From Cryptomeria japonica (lineage: Eukaryota; Streptophyta; Pinopsida; Cupressales; Cupressaceae), in assembly GCF_030272615.1 (NCBI RefSeq), contig NC_081405.1:473606008-473670007 (forward strand): 64,000 nt of DNA, given 5' to 3'. Each line of letters begins with the position of its first letter. Position 1 is the first letter of the stretch. Shown here one piece after another: positions 58,621 to 64,000 of the stretch. The position numbers and the translations under genes were made by a program. The notes below the pieces were generated by a model that worked only from the letters and a program-made list of their open reading frames with translations, did not search any database and was not told the origin of the DNA.

Positions 58621-60447
58621 CCTTGAAAGATGGAATTTTGCTAGCAAAGTTCTTTCAATATTTTGAAGCAGTAGTTTATTTCTCTCTTCCTTCTTTCATC
58701 TTTTTTTTGCTAATTTTGATATCCTACAGTTTAAGGTAATTTGCAAGTTCTAATTATCAAATGACAATGTGGCACATGTACAATGGGCTTGAAGCTTGTT
58801 CACTCCCTTGATCTTATAAAAGGGATCAATTCCATTGTACTCTTCTTTTTGAACATTTGATCTTTGGAGAAAATATAACATTGTGTTAAAGATAGGCATT
58901 TATAACAAAAAGACAAAAATATCATATTGAAAATGTAAAACAATTTTTCAGAATCTAATGATACAAATGGAGTTTGGAATTATTTTGTGTAATTGTTTGC
59001 ATGTTGTTATGTTTTTGCCTTTTGAAATATTGAAACAAGTTTTATGTATTCATCTCTGTGAGATATCATAATATATGTCTTGGTTTATGCTTCTTTCTTA
59101 TCGAAGGATTAAAATGCTTTGATTAGGATAAAAGGCATGGGTATAATCTCAAGCATGTAGAGAAGAATTATATTAAAATTAGTACTGGTAAAATTAATGT
59201 CATGCATTGATTTTGTTCAACCCAAGGTTTTTGAATATTTGTGTAGTAGGTGTGAATGTTATTATTTGATCTTAATCTATAGCCCAATGGATAAGGCACA
59301 AGTTAGTATAGTATTACTAGAGTTCAGATTTCAAAGCACCTTTTACAATCAAAATAGAAAAAAATTAAATTTATTTTCAATTAGTAGTGTAGTTAGGGTT
59401 TGATATTCTCTTGGTATTGGAATGATAACACCTAAGAATCTATCCATTCAAAGATTACAATATAAAATTCTTGGTAAAGTTATGGAGAATATGTTTGTTA
59501 AAGCAATACCACATTCACAAAATTAAGATCATTGGGTATTGTAATAGGGCTACCCTCCTTGATTTTGTAGAACCAAAAGAGTAGAAGGTGTTATCCTTGT
59601 GAATGAATCTTTTTCATTGGCAACCGGCCAAATAATCCTTGAGAACAAAGGAGTGGATAGCCTTTTAGAAGGTTTTAGGAAAACTTAGTTGAAAAACACA
59701 ATAGAGCTAAAGATTGACTTGCTCAAAGAGGGAATAAATAAACAAGAGGGTGCTCATAATGATGTTCTTGGTCTAATAATGGACACTTGTGAGGTAGTTG
59801 AGAAGACAATATGATGTTTCTACAAAGATCAAACTCTCAATTAAATAGACACTCTCAAAGGACACCTGGCTAGAATGTTTAATTAGGGATTAAGTTAGTC
59901 TTTTAATTTTGATTCTTCTTCTATAGATACGTAGATGAAAGTAAATTTTGTGTTCAAAAAATTCAAAAATTAGATAGATGAGGAGCACTCAAAGGTGCAT
60001 CGGATTGCGAACATCTATATTTACTACCACTTCCACCCTAATTACAAATATGGTCATAATTTAGATGTAATCAATGAAACATTCTTAGATCAAAACTTTG
60101 AGTCTCCATATGCTGATATTATTGTACTTTCTTATGTTGGATATAACTCTTGTTCTTAGATATCATCTTAGCAACAAAATAATTTTCTTTAGATGAGTTT
60201 GTCAAAATCAATATTCTATTTGACAAGTTTGCATAATGAATATTCTTATAAATACTTTTTTATATGCTATTGTAAAATAAACAAATGGAACTATCTTGTG
60301 AAGTGTACAGTCTTTGTGTCCTTTGCAATTTTAGTTTCCAAGAAAGACAACTTCATCATCTTGAGGGTGGTTAATTACTCCAATAGGCATTGAATTTTTG
60401 ACAACTACAAATTGATTTAACAATATGATGTTAATTGATAGTAGGCA
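58621..60447. other. AT-rich intergenic DNA
   Basis: Several degenerate frames (for example FVKINILFDKFA near 60190 and LSKNQ-poor stretches) may be remains of old elements, but nothing can be assigned. A tRNA-like remnant is listed separately. Confidence 0.4.
59273..59345 (+). other. tRNA-derived remnant (possible SINE head)
   Basis: TAGCCCAATGGATAAGGCA (59280-59298) matches an arginine-tRNA D-arm and pol III A box; AGTTCAGATTTC about 50 bases later resembles a B box with one extra base. The acceptor stem does not pair, so this is not a functional tRNA. Confidence 0.3.
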
Positions 60448-62207
60448 ATGGGAGAGCTAGGAGGAGTAGGAAGTAGTAATGGGATAATTCAAAATTCAAA
60501 TTCTCTACAAGGTGGGAACTCTGGTTCCAATGGTGGGAGCGGCCAGAACAATGTAGCTAGCCCCATAGAGAGAACGATAAGCCTCTGGACATTCTAGAGG
60601 TTCTTGAAGTCCCGTAGACTGGTGGTACTCTGCTAGAGAAGATAGAGGGTTCCTCTAGGATTTTGGGGGAGAGGTCTAGCGGGGGGCCCATCCCACGTGA
60701 TGACTCCTTTGAGAGCGGAAAAGAAACAAAAAAATGGTCTTCCCTTTTTGGAACTAAACCATCTGGTAAATCCTCTTTACCTCCTATCAAGAATATTTTT
60801 GATCCTTCTGGTGGAAAGTTTGCTATCTCTATTCCTGATTTGGTTCTAGATCATAATATAAATAGTATGTCGAATTCCTTGGTAGGCAAATTTATGGGTT
60901 CACATCCTAATATCAAAGTTGTTAGGGCTTATGTTAAACAAAAATGGGCCCTGAAGGGTAATGTTGAAATCTCAACTTTACCTAAAGGCCTCATGTCTTT
61001 TACTTTTTCATGTGAAGAAGGTAAATTAAGGATTCTATGTGGGAGTCCCTGGATGGTAGGAAAGACAACTTTGGTTCTTCGAAAATGGCATCTGAATTTG
61101 AACATGAATGACTCTCTCTTGGCACAAGTTCTAGTATGGGTAAAGCTACTAGGTTTTCCCCTTGAATATTGGGTAGAAAGCATCTTCTTAGGAATTGCAA
61201 ACTCCTTTGGTGAACTCCTCTCTATAGACCTAGTCACAACTTCAAAAAGGAGACTCACTCATGCTAGGTTTTGTGTAGGGATAACCCATGATGCAGATAT
61301 GCCAGAATAGATAGATCTAGTATCAAAGTTGGGAACGTGGAAACAACATATTGAATATGAATCTATCCCCTTTTCCTACTTCCATTGTAAAAAAGTAGGT
61401 CACTGGGCAAAATCTTGTCCAATCAAGTCGAAGGCAGAATCCAAGCAGTCTAAACCCCAGACTGAAAATCAAAAGGCTCCAAAAAAAATGGTATGGCAAG
61501 TTAAAAACTCAAAGAATAAGGAAGAAGACTATAATCTCTTTAATCCATTGGGGGAGAATAAGGAAGTGTCCTCAACTTCTATCTCTAGCCCCTCAACCCA
61601 GGAAGTATGGAGAAACGAGTCAACCAAAGTCAACACCTTAGTTACTACTCGAATAGAGGAACTGAAAGATCAAACTGAATCTTCAAATGACATAGCTGAA
61701 GTGGTAGTTGACACTTATGCGGGAAAGGAACTGCAAGAGAAAGATGACCAACCTAAGGAAGGGGAGATCCCTGGCTCCCAAGAAGAAAAGATTGACTCTT
61801 CACTGCTCATGCCAAGTTCTGAAATACAAGAAGCCCAAAAATGTGCAATACTGGGTATGAACCTTTCTGACTCAGACCAGAGCTCAAAAATAGTTAACAG
61901 TGATTTAAATGCTTCCAGAATCCCTAACTGGGGTAACGAAGAAGAAATTTCCAAAATCCTCAGTAACCCGGAAGCGGCTCCCGAGATAGATGCTGAGAGG
62001 AAAATACCAAAACACAGGAACAAGAAAGGAACCACTCCCTTGGCTTCTCTTCTAAGGAAATCTAGCAGAATAGCTCAAGTTGATGTTGGGTATATCTCCT
62101 CTTCCCCAGGTCAACCCTCTAACCATAAAGTCAGAGACAAGGAGGCCAGTAAGAACATTGCAAATGGGACCCAGAAGACTCTTAAGGAGTTAGGAATTGG
62201 TAAGTAA
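60448..62207 (+). pseudogene. LINE B ORF1 (DUF4283 domain, zinc knuckle)
   Basis: Gly/Ser/Asn-rich start from ATG 60448, a frameshift near 60570 and a stop at about 60618, then a long frame. The DUF4283 core is clear: LVGKFMGSHPNIKVVRAYVK, GLMSFTFSCEEGKLRILCGS, PWMVGKTTLVLRKW, VWVKLLGFPLEYWVESIFLG. TAG at 61308 follows, then SYFHCKKVGHWAKSC, a CCHC knuckle whose first Cys is Tyr. The rest is a Ser/Glu-rich tail ending in KELGIGK, with TAA at 62205. This type of protein binds LINE RNA. Confidence 0.82.
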
Positions 62208-62209
62208 CT

Positions 62210-62449
62210 ATGAAGATTATCTCTTGAAATATTAGGGGACTCAATAATCCTCATAAACATGACATCATTAGGAATATGATAAGGGATAGTAAACCTAATA
62301 TTTTTCTAATTCAAGAAACCAAATTGAGTAGAGAAAAAGTCGAATCTTTGAAGTTTTTCAAAAATGGTAATGTTAGTGGTGGTAGTTTGGAAGGTGCTTC
62401 AGGAGGCATAGCTACCATCTGGAACCTTAATACTATCAAAGGACATGTT
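62210..62449 (+). pseudogene. LINE B ORF2, N-terminal endonuclease fragment
   Basis: ATG 62210, two bases after the ORF1 stop. MKIIS is followed by TGA (62225) where the family has Trp (SWNIRG), then NIRGLNNPHKH, NIFLIQETKLS (QE metal ligand) and GGIATIWN. The E3 LTR starts at 62450. Confidence 0.85.
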
Positions 62450-63544
62450 TGTTGGCATTTTTGATGTTTATGTTGTGATTTTCATTGATGGACACACACT
62501 TGCATTGAGATCCCCCTTATATGTATGAGCTAGAGCTCAACCGGTATCTTATCCAACTGGTATGTTGTATTCTAGTCTTTAGACTATTGGTGTAGTATGA
62601 GGGAGCAGACCAGCATAACACATTCTTACCAGTCTTCATTTTTGTCAAACTGGCAACCGATATTTTGTATGAACTGGTAATACTCTATGATGAGTTACCA
62701 ACTGGCATTTTGTGATGAGTTACCAATCCACCGATTGTTTGATGGTGCCAACACACTAACGGTGCTTTTTGTGTCATATTACTGAGTATGTCTAGATTCA
62801 TTGAACCTAAGAAATTGTAATGTAATTCTGTTGGACCGACATGAAATCAGTTCCTTTAAAAGGACATCATGTCTAGGGTTTAAGGTTGTTTCTGAAAGGT
62901 TTTATATTGTGCTAGGGTTTAAGGTGGTTGTTGAGTTGTTGTAAGAGCGATCTTATCTAAGAAGATCAAGTTGTAACTAAGTGAGACATAGAGAAGACTG
63001 AAGTAATGCTGGAATGCATTAGTAGTGAGCTATACTAGATCTAACCAAGCAGTTTGTGCTATCAGATAGATCAAATACTTGTTAATTACTCACATCTTTG
63101 ACAAGTCTGTAGCCCTTAACCGGGTAGGCCCAAAAGCATTTTGTAAAATCCTCTAACAAGGCGGTTCACTTTTGTGAATCTAAAATCCTCTAGCAAGGTA
63201 GTCTTTAATCAGACTTATCTCCTAAGAGAGATTGAGATTCCTAACAGGATCTGTTCTAGTGAAGAACATTATAAGACCTTAACCGGTCTGGTTTCAATTC
63301 TGCAGATAGTGACTTGTGAGTTCCATCTCATCGTGGTTTTTCCCATTTGGGTTTCCACGTCAAATATCTTGTGTTATGGTTGTATTGCTTTTGTGGGTGA
63401 ATGCTTTATTTGCATTTTGGTTTGCATGTGTGATAACCGGTCTGTCCATTAAATTGTTTTACCAGTTTATCTTCAGACTGTTTAAGTGTTTAAGTACAGA
63501 GATTTTTGGCATACTAATTCACCCCCCCCTCTTAGTATTCATCA
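62450..63544 (+). repeat. E3 5' LTR
   Basis: 1095 bp, TGTTGGCATTTTTGATG to ATTCATCA. It has many ACTGGTA or ACCGGTA motifs and the CCCTTAACCGGGTAGG / CCTCTAACAAGGCGG / CCTCTAGCAAGGTAG series (63114-63200) shared in form with E1 and E2 LTRs. It is more similar to E2 than to E1 at the 5' edge. Confidence 0.88.
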
Positions 63545-63546
63545 AT

Positions 63547-63559
63547 TGGTATCAGAGCC
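63547..63559 (+). promoter_or_regulatory. E3 primer-binding site
   Basis: TGGTATCAGAGCC, perfect Met-tRNA type, two bases after the LTR end. Confidence 0.93.
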
Positions 63560-63594
63560 TACTTTTCTATAAGTTTACCCACTTGGAAAGAGAT

Positions 63595-64000
63595 ATGGGG
63601 GAATACACCTTGAGGGAACTTACTCAATGGCTCACTCAGTCTGAGCAAGCCTATGATGATCTTATGGTCAAATACAAGGCATCTCAAGCAAAAAGGAGAG
63701 AACATGCAGAGAAGCTGATGGAGCTATCTAAAAATAGTTCTGAAGATGAAGCAAATATGGAAGCCATGATTGCAGAAGTAAATAAGCTGAATCATTCAAA
63801 CTCCAATCTCAGAAAGGAGTTGGAAGGACTGACTATCTGGTTTAGTCAAGAGCTTGAGAACTAGAGGAAAGATGAGGATTTGGTAAAGGATAGAGATCAT
63901 GAGATCTCCAAGTTGAAATAAGAGATTAGTGCACTGACTGCTCGCCTACATGAGAGCAGAATGGAAAAAGGAGTACAAGATGAACTGAACATAGCCATCT
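63595..64000 (+). pseudogene. E3 gag, N-terminal coiled-coil part
   Basis: ATG 63595, equivalent to the gag starts of E1 and E2. Charged heptad-rich sequence (LTQWLTQSEQAYDDLMVKYK; SNLRKELEGLTIWFSQELEN), stop TAG at 63862, then more coiled coil in the same frame (DRDHEISKLK, stop, EISALTARLHESR). Runs off the window. Confidence 0.75.

Larger units (their letters stand above)
60448..62449 (+). mobile_element. LINE B: non-LTR retrotransposon, truncated by E3
   Basis: Plus-strand L1-type LINE with ORF1 and the first ~80 codons of ORF2 (endonuclease), cut at 62450 by the E3 LTR. The 5' end is not defined; the ORF1 ATG is at 60448. It is related in layout to LINE A but differs in sequence. Confidence 0.82.
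62450..64000 (+). mobile_element. E3: third LTR element of the E1/E2 type, cut by window end
   Basis: LTR, primer site and coiled-coil gag start as in E1 and E2. The 3' part is outside the window, so whether it carries ORF2 is unknown. The five bases before the LTR (ATGTT, 62445-62449) should be its target duplication. Confidence 0.85.

Noticed and set aside
59273-59345. Functional tRNA gene
   Set aside because: Acceptor and anticodon stems do not pair; only the D-arm and a B-box-like string remain.

Overview
The window looks like nuclear DNA of a land plant with a very large, transposon-rich genome. Everything recognisable is either a decayed fragment of a plant gene or a plant-type mobile element, intergenic DNA is AT-rich, and one intron appears to exceed 37 kb. 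A gymnosperm (for example a conifer) would fit, but that is inference. I see no bacterial operon, CRISPR array or rRNA, and no clearly intact cellular gene.

Layout. At 1.96-2.37 kb and again at 39.99-40.39 kb lie two pieces that read consecutively as the N-terminal ARM/HEAT region of the sister-chromatid cohesion factor PDS5. The 37.7 kb between them behaves like one giant intron or insertion. From left to right that interval holds: (i) a 90-bp-period satellite (3.5-13.7 kb once joined), edged by GA- and CT-rich blocks and by inverted GATATC palindromes, and split by an 8.0-kb LTR element (E1, 3987-12017, TSD ATATT); (ii) a decayed DDE-transposase-like gene (14.1-17.1 kb); (iii) twelve copies of a 358-bp satellite (18.4-22.6 kb); (iv) a multi-exon minus-strand gene with good splice sites (23.0-24.9 kb); (v) a minus-strand LINE (LINE A, 25.4-39.6 kb), which is itself split by a 7.9-kb Ty3/gypsy-type element (27920-35800, TSD CCAAG) encoding gag-protease but no reverse transcriptase.

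Downstream of the second PDS5 piece is an unrecognised decayed coding segment. It was split, with TSD ATACT, by a tandem array of LTR plus ~360-bp internal units on the minus strand (43004-57557). That array was invaded by a second LTR element (E2, 46784-54570), the diverged sister of E1. From 60.4 kb a plus-strand LINE (LINE B) is cut at 62450 by the LTR of a third element (E3) that runs off the window.

How the parts relate. E1 and E2 share an unusual plan: LTR, Met-tRNA primer site, coiled-coil gag with five CCHC knuckles, then a separate ~1100-residue ORF2 with no resemblance to protease, integrase, RT or RNase H, then PPT and LTR. They must borrow polymerase functions in trans. Conservation of the large non-pol ORF2 across two diverged elements is the strongest candidate for something undescribed. 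The second is the TSD-flanked tandem LTR array. The third is a possible giant DNA transposon with satellite-rich ends. Coordinates of LTRs, TSDs, frames and stops were read directly. Family names for PDS5, the LINEs and gypsy gag-PR come from motif recognition without a database search.
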